A stretch of DNA of 64,000 nt from an uncultured Candidatus Actinomarina sp. GTDB taxonomy: Bacteria; Actinomycetota; Acidimicrobiia; Actinomarinales; Actinomarinaceae. Position numbers and translations under genes: made by a program. The notes beneath the pieces are model-generated. The model was not told the DNA's origin, did not search any database, and worked only from the letters and a program-made list of their open reading frames with translations. Position 1 is the first letter of the stretch, and every line of letters begins with the position of its first letter. The stretch lies in contig CACAND010000001.1 in NCBI GenBank assembly GCA_902533795.1, forward strand, positions 324,732 to 388,731. The letters run 5' to 3'. This document shows positions 51,689 to 61,662 of this stretch, piece by piece.

Positions 51689-52960
51689 TTATCTAATTAT
51701 ATTTTGCTTTCTTTCTGGTCCAACAGATATATATTTAATTGGTATTTCTGTAAATTCTTCAATGAAATTTATATAAGTTTGTGCACTTTCTGGAAGTTTA
51801 TTAAATTCTGTAATTGAAGATATATCATCATTCCACCCCTCAAACGATTTATATATAGGTGTTGATTTTTCTAGAATATCCTCAACTAAAGGGTAATCAG
51901 TTAATTCCTGATCTTTAAATTTATAACCTACACAAATATTGACCTCATCTAAACCAGTTAAAACATCTAACTTTGTAATAAACAATTCACTCAAAGAATT
52001 TATTCTTGCTGAATATTTAAGTGAAACAAGATCTAACCAGCCACATCGTCTTCGTCTACCAGTCACTGTTCCAAATTCAGCACCTTTCTCGATTAAATAA
52101 TCTCCTATTTTATTACTCTGTTCAGTCATGAAAGGACCAGTGCCTACTCTAGATATGTAAGCTTTTGTAACACCAACAACCTTTTCAAAATTTAATGGTC
52201 CTATTCCAGAACCAATTGAGGCATTCCCCGCGCTGGTATTTGAACTTGTTACAAATGGATAAGTTCCATGATCAATGTCTAGTAATGTACCCTGAGCTCC
52301 TTCAAAAAGAATATTTTTATTTTCTTTTATAGAATTTGAAATAAATAATGAAGTATCTGTCGATAAGGATTCAATTAATTCGCGAAAAGTTTCATACTCA
52401 GATAATATTTCATCAAAATTTAAAGCTTTTCCTTTATAAATTTCTTCAATAATTTTATTTTTTTCGTTTAAGTTTTCTTGTAATTTGGATTTAAATTTTT
52501 CCGGTGATAAAAAGTCTTGTATTCTTATACCTTTTCTTTGAATTTTATCTCCATAACATGGGCCTATGCCTTTTTTAGTGGTGCCTATTTTTCGATCGCC
52601 TAAGCTTTCTTCTATCAATTCATCGAGGACTTTGTGATAAGGCATAATAATATGTGCGTTGTAAGAAAGTTTTAAATTTGAAGTATCAATATTTTTCTGA
52701 TTTAAACTATCAATTTCTTTTTTGAGAACTTCAAAATCAACTACACAACCTGAAGCTATTACTGGGGTACAAGTATCGTACATAACCCCTGATGGAACCA
52801 TAGATAATGCAAATTTTTCATCATCAACCACGATTGTATGACCAGCGTTGTTACCACCTTGAAAACGTACAACTAGGTCAGCTTTTGATGCAAAAAAGTC
52901 TGTGACTTTACCCTTGCCCTCATCGCCCCACTGAGCGCCTAAAACAATGGTAGTTGACAA
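51689..52960 (-). CDS. purA: Adenylosuccinate synthetase
   Basis: 423 residues. LGAQWGDEGKGKVTD is the P-loop signature with the catalytic Asp; FQGGNNAGHTI, GTTKKGIGPCYGDK and TGRRRRCGWLD follow. TTG start at 52960 is preceded by AAGGAG at 6 bases. It condenses IMP and aspartate with GTP; purB follows directly. The 183 bp to the divergent aapJ hold only AT-rich promoter-like sequence that I cannot resolve. Confidence 0.96.
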   Translation of the reverse strand: MSTTIVLGAQWGDEGKGKVTDFFASKADLVVRFQGGNNAGHTIVVDDEKFALSMVPSGVMYDTCTPVIASGCVVDFEVLKKEIDSLNQKNIDTSNLKLSYNAHIIMPYHKVLDELIEESLGDRKIGTTKKGIGPCYGDKIQRKGIRIQDFLSPEKFKSKLQENLNEKNKIIEEIYKGKALNFDEILSEYETFRELIESLSTDTSLFISNSIKENKNILFEGAQGTLLDIDHGTYPFVTSSNTSAGNASIGSGIGPLNFEKVVGVTKAYISRVGTGPFMTEQSNKIGDYLIEKGAEFGTVTGRRRRCGWLDLVSLKYSARINSLSELFITKLDVLTGLDEVNICVGYKFKDQELTDYPLVEDILEKSTPIYKSFEGWNDDISSITEFNKLPESAQTYINFIEEFTEIPIKYISVGPERKQNIIR

Positions 52961-53143
52961 CTTTGCTCCTTGAAATACAACATTGGATAATACAGGTATT
53001 TTGTATCTATATGAATATTTTTTTTAACTATAAAAGAATCAATTTGTAGGGTTTTGTAAACTATATTAGATTAATACATAGACAGAAACTTTAAGTAATT
53101 CTATTTATTGTTTTTGTCTGCTTTTATATAAAAGGAGAAAACA

Positions 53144-54220
53144 TTGAGTAAAAAAGCAATCGTTTCTTTACTTGTACTTTCTATGGTTGCTGTTGCATGT
53201 GCAACAGATACAGCCGAAGAGGAAGTTGCAGTTGAAGAAGAACACGATCACTCTGATGAATCAACACTTGAAATGGTCCTTGAAAGAGGATTCGTAAAGT
53301 GTGGAGTCAGTGGTAGTGCTACAGCTTTTTCCGAGACAGGTGCAGACGGTTCAATAACTGGTTTTGATGCTGATTATTGTTATGCCGTTGCAGCAGCTCT
53401 TTTTGGAGATTACAGTAAAGTTGAATTCAAATCACTTACATCAGCAGAAAGGTTCACCTCTCTAGCAGCTGGTGACATTGATGTTTTGATTAGAAACACA
53501 ACTTGGACTCAAAGCCGTGATACCGAACTTGGTAACGATTTTGGTCCTACTACATATTTCGACGGTCAACAATTAATGGGTAGAAATTCTGATGGTATAT
53601 CAAGTTCTTCTACACTTGCTGATATTGACGGTTTGAGTGTATGTACAAATGCTGGTACTACAACAGAAAAAAATATTACTGAAGGTGCAGGACTTGTTGG
53701 TGCAACCATCACGCTTGTAACAGTTGAAAAATTCTCAGAAGCTATGGATAAGTTCATTGCTGGAGAGTGTGACATTGTTACAACTGACGGTTCAGCTTTA
53801 GTTGGTAGAAGAGCAGTTAACGACGCTCTTAATGATTGGTCAATATTTCCACAATCACCAATTTCTAAAGAACCATTAGGACCTGTTTACAGATCAAACG
53901 ACAGTATGTGGGGAGACGTCATTAACTGGGTTGTTTATGCAACCATCATCGCTGATGAGTATGGCGTAACTAGTGCAAACGTTGATTCTGTTGACACCGA
54001 TGCTTTTCCAGAGCTTGGAAGACTTTTTGGAGCTAATGACGGCGAGTTACAGACCGTTATGGGACTTAGCGCAGATGCATTTTATAATGTCATCAAGCAA
54101 GTTGGTAACTACGACGAAATTTACTCCAGAAACCTTAATCCTGTAGGATTATTCCGTGAAGGTGGAGCAAATGATAGATGGACAAATGGTGGTCTAATTT
54201 ACGCACCTCCTGCTAGATAA
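53144..54220 (+). CDS. aapJ: Amino-acid ABC transporter substrate-binding lipoprotein (AapJ-like)
   Basis: 358 residues. TTG start with AAAGGAG upstream, a signal peptide ending VAVACATD (lipobox Cys near residue 19) and an acidic linker with HDH. The core LEMVLERGFVKCGVSGSATAFSE, GFDADYCYAVAAALFGD and DGLSVCTNAGTTTEKN matches the general L-amino acid binding protein family. It is followed by a strong terminator, then aapQMP, which would let the binding protein be made in excess. Confidence 0.92.
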   Translation: MSKKAIVSLLVLSMVAVACATDTAEEEVAVEEEHDHSDESTLEMVLERGFVKCGVSGSATAFSETGADGSITGFDADYCYAVAAALFGDYSKVEFKSLTSAERFTSLAAGDIDVLIRNTTWTQSRDTELGNDFGPTTYFDGQQLMGRNSDGISSSSTLADIDGLSVCTNAGTTTEKNITEGAGLVGATITLVTVEKFSEAMDKFIAGECDIVTTDGSALVGRRAVNDALNDWSIFPQSPISKEPLGPVYRSNDSMWGDVINWVVYATIIADEYGVTSANVDSVDTDAFPELGRLFGANDGELQTVMGLSADAFYNVIKQVGNYDEIYSRNLNPVGLFREGGANDRWTNGGLIYAPPAR

Positions 54221-54237
54221 TTTATCATTATAAATTT

Positions 54238-54268
54238 AAAGAAGAGGGCTTTATGCCCTCTTCTTTTT
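54238..54268 (+). terminator. Rho-independent terminator after aapJ
   Basis: Perfect 9-bp stem GAAGAGGGC/GCCCTCTTC with a TTTAT loop and five Ts, preceded by As. Its place between binding-protein and permease genes suggests partial termination, giving more AapJ than membrane parts. Confidence 0.93.
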
Positions 54269-54322
54269 ATGTTTTGGGCAATCTAACTATCTTATTTCTG
54301 TTCAATTTGGTAAAATTCACTA

Positions 54323-55882
54323 ATGTTGGGAAAAGTTCTAAAAAATTTTGATATTAGAACGTTTTGGCGAGATGTCAGATTTTTAAAATGGGCCGGGCAG
54401 GTTTTATTTTTAATACTTTTTGCTTATTCATTAGTGTTGTTCGTTCAAACTGGTATCAATAATCTGCAGTCAACAAATATACCATTTTCATTCGATTTTT
54501 TAGGTGACACTCCCGGCGTTTCAATCGCTGAAGGTTTTGAGACACTTCCTGACTCTGGACTCAGAATGCTTCATGTTGGTATGTTTAACATGATACGAAT
54601 AATGATCGGTGGAATAATAGTTGCAACTATTTTTGGAACGCTCCTTGGTATTGCAAGATTATCAAGCAACTGGATTGTTGAAAAAGCAGCAACAGCTCTT
54701 TTAGAAGTTGTAAGAAATGTCCCACTTTTAGTACAAATCCTTTTCTTCCAGGCATTTCTTTTAGCATTCCCAAGGCTCGAAGAAAGAGATAGGGGAGAAA
54801 TTATGTTTCATGTGAGCTCAAAAGGAATTGCTTACCCCTGGCCGGAACGTCAAGAGTCTGCTTTTATGTTCTTTGGGTTTCTTTTACTTACAATTTATCT
54901 TGCTCGAAGAGTATTCAAGTGGAGAGTAAGCTTGTTGGAGAAAGAAGGAAGAGATACAAATCCATTTCTTTGGTCGTTTTTAACATTCCTTGTTTTAACT
55001 TTTGGCAATTGGGCAGGTGGTTATAAATTAATGGGTATTATTGGACTGATATCTGGTTATATTTCTGCCATTTTTGATTCTATTCCAAGCATTGCATACC
55101 AAGGTTTATTTTCGGCAATAGCAGTTTTTTTTGCATTTAGATACATCAGAAAACAAATTAGAAATACTGACACAGGCGAAATAAGAGGAATTCTTTCCGA
55201 TGATGATTATTTTCGAATTATATTATCAGGAGTAGTAGCAGTATTTGTTGTTTTATTAATGTTTATGCCATTTGGTCAAAATATAACTTATTTTTTAGAG
55301 GGGGATGAACTATTTTATAAATCAAACTGGGGTATGCCACAATTTTTTGATGGCGTAGCAAAAAGATTTGACTTTAACATATCAGGACCTCCAGTGATTA
55401 TGAGCTATCCCGAAATAGTACAAGCTGGAACAACAAAATTTACAAGATATTCTCCTGACTTAGGAAAGGTAACTACTGTTGGTTACTTTGCAACTTGGTT
55501 TGGAGTAACTTTATACACTGCCATATTCATCTCAGAAGTTGTTCGTTCTGGAATAATGGCAATCTCAAAAGGACAGTCTGAGGCAGGTTTGTCTCTTGGC
55601 TTGAGAAGAAGATCACTATTAAGACTGATAATACTTCCACAAGCCTTCCGTGTTATGTTGCCTCCTATGGGAAATCAATATTTAAATCTTGCAAAAAATA
55701 CTTCATTAGGAGTAGCAGTTGCCTATCCAGAAGTTGTTGCTGTTGGTCAGACTTTATATAACCAAGAGGGTCAAACACTGCCAGTCTTTCTCGTTTGGAT
55801 GATTTTCTACTGCTCGATAAGCTTGTCAATCTCATCAATTATCAATTATTACAATAGAAAAATGAAAATAGTTGAACGATGA
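54323..55882 (+). CDS. aapQ: Amino-acid ABC transporter permease (AapQ-like)
   Basis: 519 residues, longer than the usual 400. The His/Glu/Gln-type permease domain has ARLSSNWIVEKAATALLEVV near the start of the transmembrane domain and the EAA loop GQSEAGLSLGLRRRSLLRLI followed by ILPQAFRVMLPP. Between residues about 140 and 370 there is an inserted region with extra hydrophobic segments. It overlaps aapM by 4 bp (ATGA). Confidence 0.9.
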   Translation: MLGKVLKNFDIRTFWRDVRFLKWAGQVLFLILFAYSLVLFVQTGINNLQSTNIPFSFDFLGDTPGVSIAEGFETLPDSGLRMLHVGMFNMIRIMIGGIIVATIFGTLLGIARLSSNWIVEKAATALLEVVRNVPLLVQILFFQAFLLAFPRLEERDRGEIMFHVSSKGIAYPWPERQESAFMFFGFLLLTIYLARRVFKWRVSLLEKEGRDTNPFLWSFLTFLVLTFGNWAGGYKLMGIIGLISGYISAIFDSIPSIAYQGLFSAIAVFFAFRYIRKQIRNTDTGEIRGILSDDDYFRIILSGVVAVFVVLLMFMPFGQNITYFLEGDELFYKSNWGMPQFFDGVAKRFDFNISGPPVIMSYPEIVQAGTTKFTRYSPDLGKVTTVGYFATWFGVTLYTAIFISEVVRSGIMAISKGQSEAGLSLGLRRRSLLRLIILPQAFRVMLPPMGNQYLNLAKNTSLGVAVAYPEVVAVGQTLYNQEGQTLPVFLVWMIFYCSISLSISSIINYYNRKMKIVER

Positions 55883-57702
55883 TAAGAGATAGCAAATTTT
55901 TCATTGAAAATCCTTACGGAAGGTGGGTTAGAGATAATTTATTCTCCTCTTCGAGTTCTGCATTTTTAACTTTCTTCGCAGGTTTTATGGTTATTTATTC
56001 TTATAGAGGAATTGTTGGCTTCATATTAAATCCTGAAAGAATGTGGACATCAGTAACTTACAATATGAAGCTATACATGATTCTGGCTTATCCTGATGAA
56101 GCTATGATCAGAGTTTGGTTATCTGTAGGGCTTGCATTAATTCTTGGAGGTTTATCTATAGGATTTTACAATAGTGGTAAGACTATTTCTTTGGGTGGAA
56201 TTTTTCAAAAGCTATTTACAATATCTGCAGTAATAGCTATTTTAATTGCTTTAGCTCCAACAAATACAAATGTTATCCAAAATGATGGAAGTATAGAAGT
56301 TGTAGAAATAATTCCTCAAGATGTAAGAATGCTTATTCTAGTCCCGTCCTTGGTGCTAACTTTGGCATTCTTTTTTTTGAGGAATGTAAAAATTAAGAAT
56401 TTATTTAATACAGCAAAAGTAAATCTGACATATTTTGGATTAATTATTGCATCTTTATATTTTATTAAAATTCCAACAATATCACTTGATTCAAGCGGTG
56501 AAAGGATAATTCCAGATCCATTTCTTCCAATAGCCAGCACCACTTATATCCCATGGACAATCCTCTATGTTGGCATGTTATTATTCTTTTTTATTGGTTC
56601 ACTTTTAAAGAACAGAGATATAAAAATTATGGCAAGACTTATCCCGATTTCATGGTTCTTGTGCCCACTTTTTATATTCTCGTGGATTTTTAAGAAGCCA
56701 TTAGTTGAATTGAATACAGTTTTCAGTGCAGATATTCCTTCCATACTCGTTTTTGGAGTTATTGGATTTTTAATAATTAGATTTAGTGATAACGAATCTG
56801 TAGGAGTTTATAGAACTCCAATCAATATTGGGTTTTTAGTCTTGAGTATTGTAGTTTTTCTTTTACCCCTTGTATTTATCTTCAAAGCAACAATGGTACT
56901 TCTACTTTTACTTCTTATTGTTTCACCAGCTATCGCAACAACGAAAGAAGGTAAAAGACAGCTTTTTATTGTTTGGGTGGTTTCATTATTTGTTTTAACT
57001 TTTTTGATTAGGGGAGCAAGCTCTGACACGATGCTAGTAACTCCTACTGGAAGTATCTTTGGAGGATTTTCTTTGACATGGTTGCTTGCAATTTTTGGAA
57101 CTTATGCATCATTTCCGCTTGGACTTGCTTTAGCTTTAGGAAGGACATCAACCTTACCCGTAATTAGAATTATATGTACAGGAATAATTGAGATAGTTCG
57201 TTCGGTTCCTTATATTACTTGGTTATTTTTTGCTAGCGTTATGCTTACAGTTTTTCTTCCAGCGGGAGTTGAATTTAACTTGATAATAAGGGTTTTGATA
57301 TTAACTGCATTCTTTAGTGGGGCCTATTTTGCAGAATATATAAGAGGTGGTTTGCAATCAATACCAAAAGGACAATATGAAGCCGCCAATGCTATTGGAA
57401 TGAATCCATTTCAAAGAATATTTTTAGTAATAGTCCCACAAGCTCTTCGTACAATAATCCCTACCCTTGTAGGAAGTGTTATAACATCATTTAAAGACTC
57501 AAGTTTGGTAGCGATTATTGGATTATTTGATATTCTAAGAATCGGAACCTCAGTTATCCCAGCTCAATCACAACCAGTTGTATTTATAGGTAGAAACCTA
57601 GAACAATTAGTTTTCTTGTCTTTCTTCTTTTGGGTATTTACTTTTGTATTTTCAAGAAGATCGATGAAATTTGAGAAGCGTTTAGGTTTAGGAGAAAGGT
57701 AA
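55879..57702 (+). CDS. aapM: Amino-acid ABC transporter permease (AapM-like), enlarged
   Basis: 607 residues against roughly 380-430 in characterised AapM. The C-terminal third is the canonical permease with GTYASFPLGLALALGRTSTL, VRSVPYITWLFFASVM and the EAA loop KGQYEAANAIGMNPFQRIFL. The first 370 residues contribute about nine extra hydrophobic helices. ATG overlaps the aapQ stop; aapP follows 9 bp later. Confidence 0.9.
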   Translation: MIRDSKFFIENPYGRWVRDNLFSSSSSAFLTFFAGFMVIYSYRGIVGFILNPERMWTSVTYNMKLYMILAYPDEAMIRVWLSVGLALILGGLSIGFYNSGKTISLGGIFQKLFTISAVIAILIALAPTNTNVIQNDGSIEVVEIIPQDVRMLILVPSLVLTLAFFFLRNVKIKNLFNTAKVNLTYFGLIIASLYFIKIPTISLDSSGERIIPDPFLPIASTTYIPWTILYVGMLLFFFIGSLLKNRDIKIMARLIPISWFLCPLFIFSWIFKKPLVELNTVFSADIPSILVFGVIGFLIIRFSDNESVGVYRTPINIGFLVLSIVVFLLPLVFIFKATMVLLLLLLIVSPAIATTKEGKRQLFIVWVVSLFVLTFLIRGASSDTMLVTPTGSIFGGFSLTWLLAIFGTYASFPLGLALALGRTSTLPVIRIICTGIIEIVRSVPYITWLFFASVMLTVFLPAGVEFNLIIRVLILTAFFSGAYFAEYIRGGLQSIPKGQYEAANAIGMNPFQRIFLVIVPQALRTIIPTLVGSVITSFKDSSLVAIIGLFDILRIGTSVIPAQSQPVVFIGRNLEQLVFLSFFFWVFTFVFSRRSMKFEKRLGLGER

Positions 57703-57711
57703 TATAAACAT

Positions 57712-58440
57712 ATGAGCATAATCAAAACTGTAGATGTTAAAAAGTGGTTTGGAGATTTCCAAGCTCTAAAAGGGATATCTATGGAAGTCGCTGAAGGAGA
57801 AGTATTAGTAATATGTGGACCTTCAGGATCAGGTAAATCGACTTTTATTAGGTGCATAAATCGGCTTGAACAACATCAAGAAGGCGAAATAGTTGTTGAT
57901 GGAATTGAGCTAACAAATGACCTAAAAAACATTGAAGCAATTAGGTCTGAGGTAGGCATGGTTTTTCAAAGTTTTAATTTGTTTCCACATTTAACAGTAA
58001 TGCAAAATATCACTCTTGCCCCGATATGGGTAAGAAAAAAAAGTCGTAGTGAATCAGAAGAAAAAGCTATGGAGCTATTAGAAAGAGTAGGCATACCAGA
58101 ACAGGCACAAAAATTTCCAGGGCAATTATCTGGTGGCCAGCAGCAGAGAGTAGCTATTGCAAGAGCTCTTGCTATGGAACCTAAAATTATGCTTTTTGAC
58201 GAGCCAACTTCTGCCTTGGATCCAGAAATGATTAAAGAGGTTCTTGATGCAATGAAAGAGCTTGCAGAATCAGGAATGACAATGATCGTTGTAACACATG
58301 AGATGGGATTCGCTAAAGAAGTAGCTGATAGGGTAATGTTATTTGATGAGGGGTTGATGGTTGAAGAGAATACTCCAAACGAATTTTTTGATAATCCAAA
58401 AAATGATAGAACGAAACTATTTCTAAGTCAGATTCTTTAA
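57712..58440 (+). CDS. aapP: Amino-acid ABC transporter ATPase (AapP-like)
   Basis: 242 residues. Walker [14 protein letters not shown]-loop [10 protein letters not shown], signature [15 protein letters not shown], Walker [15 protein letters not shown] and switch His in VTHEMGF. It closes the aapJQMP operon, whose product imports a wide range of L-amino acids, in line with a heterotroph living on dissolved amino acids. It overlaps the convergent amidohydrolase by 4 bp. Confidence 0.95.
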   Translation: MSIIKTVDVKKWFGDFQALKGISMEVAEGEVLVICGPSGSGKSTFIRCINRLEQHQEGEIVVDGIELTNDLKNIEAIRSEVGMVFQSFNLFPHLTVMQNITLAPIWVRKKSRSESEEKAMELLERVGIPEQAQKFPGQLSGGQQQRVAIARALAMEPKIMLFDEPTSALDPEMIKEVLDAMKELAESGMTMIVVTHEMGFAKEVADRVMLFDEGLMVEENTPNEFFDNPKNDRTKLFLSQIL

Positions 58441-59577
58441 AGTTTCTCCCAAAGATTATTTTCAGCTAAATCAATAATTGTAGCTCCCATGCCATAAGCT
58501 CCATCAAATATGGCCTTGTGCCCACTTTCTGTTGTGGTTGCAGCTGCGAATTCTGGTTGATGATTCACAGCTCCATTTGCTTCGATTGATATCATTGGAT
58601 GAATTGAAGGCATAGCAAAAGATATATTACCCATATCCGTTGACCCTAAGCCTAAATTTCCAGGATCCTGGAGAGGCATATCTCTTCCAATTTCAGTACA
58701 GTTATTCATAAATAGTTCATACATTGTTTGATTATTAAGAATTTCTTTATACCTAAAGTCGGGAGAGGTGATATCTGATTTGCACTTAGTTGATATTGCT
58801 GCAGCATTTACGAAGTTTAAAAAGTCTTGTTCTAATTTGTTTAGCCCCTCATCATTCAATGATCGAAGATACCATTCAGATGAGGTATATGATGGAATTA
58901 TATTTGGCTTAAATCCACCATCTTTAATCACTCCATGCATACGATCAGTTCTCAACATTTGCTGTCGATACGTAGAAGCGTTTACAAACAACTGTATTTG
59001 AGCATCCAATGCATTAATACCTTCTTCCGGAGCACCTGCAGCGTGTGCATCTTTCCCAAAAAATTCAACTTTATATTGTTGAATAGTAGAAAAGGTAGGG
59101 TTTGCTACATCATATGGACCGGGATGAATCATCATAGAACATTTAGCGTCCTCAAAAGCACCTCTCTCTAATAATATAATTTTTTCCACCTCCACCCTCT
59201 TCAGCAGGAGTACCTAGCAACTTAACCCTGATTCCTAATTCTTCGACTAGGTTTCTCAAGCCTAACCCAGCGCCAATAGAGCAAGTTGCAATTATATTGT
59301 GCCCACAGGCGTGCCCAATTTCAGGAAGAGCATCATATTCAACACAAAGAACAATCAAAGGTCCCTCTTTTCCAAAAGTTATTTCAAATGCTGTATCTAA
59401 TTCAGAGGTAGGATACAAAACATTTTCATCAAATTGCTTTATATAATTTACAAGGTGCTTTGAAGTTTCGAATTCTTCAAATCCTGTTTCAGGATTTTCA
59501 TACATCCAATCATTAACTTCAATTAGACCAGAGTGAAGAGATTCAAGTTCTGATTTAAAATTATTTTTTAAAGTCAT
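58437..59577 (-). CDS. M20-family amidohydrolase, frameshifted
   Basis: Two adjacent frames together form one M20 amidohydrolase. The N-terminal piece (59577 to 59152) has [28 protein letters not shown] and [13 protein letters not shown]. The C-terminal piece continues with [20 protein letters not shown], the dimerisation domain [19 protein letters not shown] and NHQPEFAA. The break is at an A6 run (59180-59185); deleting one A gives 379 codons in one frame. Members hydrolyse N-acyl or peptide bonds (PM20D2/AbgB-like). Confidence 0.85.
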
Positions 59578-60854
59578 GAATCAATCTTACTAAAATACTC
59601 CAAATTATACGAAGAAGATACGTTCCAAATTAACCACCCTAAATCTTTATCCTCAGCAGCACGTATATTCTCTCTAACCTCAAAGTCTGTATGCCAGAAG
59701 CCTTGCAAGAAAGGCCTTAACTTATAAGGTTGAACATCTCTATCAAGAGCATCTTGCAATGCTGAAGAAATTACTCCATAAGGATTTCTATTTGGGTTCG
59801 AAAACCCAAATGAACCTGAGTTGTAATGAGACGGATAAACCATTGGGGATATAAAATCTAAATTTTCAATCATTGTTTCAAGGTTTTGGCCAATCCCACC
59901 ATCAAATTTGTTAGTTAAGATAAAGCCAAAAACATCTGCTGACAGGAAACAACCTAGAGAATTTATTTCTGGCTTTGCCAAGCTTAGAAATGAATTAATA
60001 TTTTTTATCCTATTTTCATATGTACTCTCATTTTTAAATTTCATGTATTGGTGACTTGAGTCAGGGTATCTTATGTAGTCAAATTGAATTTCATCAAAAC
60101 CCAGCTCACAGGCTTCTCTTGAAATATCAATAATATAGTTTTGGGCTTTTTTACTACTAGGATCAATAAAGTACTGACCATCTTGAGAGTAAATAGTATT
60201 TTTAGCAGTATCAAAAACAGCTTCTTCAGGATATTTTTTTGCAAATAATGGGTCTTGAAATACAACAACTCTTCCAATTAGATATAGATTTTTATCACTC
60301 TTAAATTCTTCAAGAGAAGCTTTGTTATATTTACTTCTTACATTATTCATTTCAATAGCAAGGGGATTATTTGTCTCAAAGAGTATATGACCATTATCCG
60401 TTTTTATATCTATCACAAGAGTATTCACATTTGTATTTTTAAAAACTGACTCTATCAGATCCATCTTGTTTTTATTATTAAAGTGATATCCGTTTAAATA
60501 TATTCCTTTAATTCCCCCGTGCCTATCACTAAATTCAGCATATTGATTTTGTTTAATTAAAAATCTCAACTCTTTATTTAATTGAACTAGCTCTTTTTCT
60601 AAATCAAGAATAAAATTTGATCTGTATTCTTCTTCTTTAATAAGAATTTTTTCATTTGATTCCTTAGTGTTATCTTTTGCAATTATTTTGGAAATTTTAA
60701 GATCAATATTTTCTTTATATATAGTTGTATTTGTCGGCAAGTTATTTGATAATAAATATTGATCTTCTATTTCATTGGAAATGTCGTTTGAAATAAAATT
60801 AATTAAAGCAAATATAAATATAGATATAAGAAAAAAATTTGTTACCCTGTTCAT
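59574..60854 (-). CDS. DUF4015-type putative glycoside hydrolase
   Basis: 426 residues. An N-terminal hydrophobic segment (6-22) is a signal anchor, followed by a helical linker (about 60-100). The catalytic-like domain has GGIKGIYLNGYHFNN, LVIDIKTDNGHILFET, ELGFDEIQFDYIRYP and LDFISPMVYPSHY, the pattern of DUF4015/YngK-like TIM barrels. It probably acts outside the cell on an envelope glycan. It abuts the M20 gene, overlapping by 4 bp. Confidence 0.82.
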   Translation of the reverse strand: MNRVTNFFLISIFIFALINFISNDISNEIEDQYLLSNNLPTNTTIYKENIDLKISKIIAKDNTKESNEKILIKEEEYRSNFILDLEKELVQLNKELRFLIKQNQYAEFSDRHGGIKGIYLNGYHFNNKNKMDLIESVFKNTNVNTLVIDIKTDNGHILFETNNPLAIEMNNVRSKYNKASLEEFKSDKNLYLIGRVVVFQDPLFAKKYPEEAVFDTAKNTIYSQDGQYFIDPSSKKAQNYIIDISREACELGFDEIQFDYIRYPDSSHQYMKFKNESTYENRIKNINSFLSLAKPEINSLGCFLSADVFGFILTNKFDGGIGQNLETMIENLDFISPMVYPSHYNSGSFGFSNPNRNPYGVISSALQDALDRDVQPYKLRPFLQGFWHTDFEVRENIRAAEDKDLGWLIWNVSSSYNLEYFSKIDS

Positions 60855-60911
60855 CTTCTTATTTTAAGATTACTAATTCTATTCTCTTAAAGCTAGTTTT
60901 ATACTATCTAT

Positions 60912-61662
60912 ATGGAAAACTCAGCCACTTCTTATTCAAAAGTTGAAAAGTTTTATGAAATACCAGTCTTTATTGCTCTAGTTTCTTTAATCCCTGTAAT
61001 CATAATTGAATATAGAGACTCACCTTTAAAGGAGTTAGCAAACTTTGTAAATTGGGGAATATGGATAATATTTTTACTCGAATATGTCCATCTTTTTTGT
61101 ACTTTCGGGAAACAAAAAAGAATACTTTTTAAATCATAAAATTGAGTTATTTATTGTATTAGCTTCAATTCCTTTTGTACCTCGTGGACTTGAGTCATCA
61201 AGATTTTTAAGATTTATTAGACTTCCAAGATTGTTAAGACTATTCCAATTATTTAGGCTTGCCGCAGTTCTCGCAAAGTTCGGAACAGCTATAAAAACAA
61301 TATTTAATAGTCGAGGACTTAGATTTATCGTGTATGCGACTATATTTTTAATCATTTTTTTTGGGTTTCTTTTTTATATAGCTGAACCAGAAGTCGAAAC
61401 CTTCACTGATGGCATTTGGTGGGCTCTAGTTACAATAACAACTGTTGGGTATGGGGACATAACACCATATACTGCACTTGGAAGAATTGTCGCAAGTTCT
61501 CTTATGATTCTTGGTATAGGATTTATAGCAACTATTACTGCAGCTGTATCTACTTATTTCTTATCCAACTTTGGTGACAAAGAAACTACACTTGACGATA
61601 TTGTCAAAAAGCTTGATAATATCGAGAAAGAATTAGAAAAAATTAAGGATAATAAAAAATGA
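60912..61662 (+). CDS. Voltage-gated-like K+ channel, frameshifted
   Basis: The first frame (60912-61139) encodes helices S1 and S2 (YEIPVFIALVSLIPVIIIEY, VNWGIWIIFLLEYVHLF). The next frame (open from 61084 to 61662) encodes S3, an Arg-rich S4 (RFLRFIRLPRLLRLFQLFRL), S5, the selectivity filter TVGYGDITPY, S6 and a coiled C-terminus. Removing one base at either T6 (61093-61098) or A6 (61114-61119) yields 249 codons. Its last codon overlaps the DUF885 start (ATGA). Confidence 0.82.
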
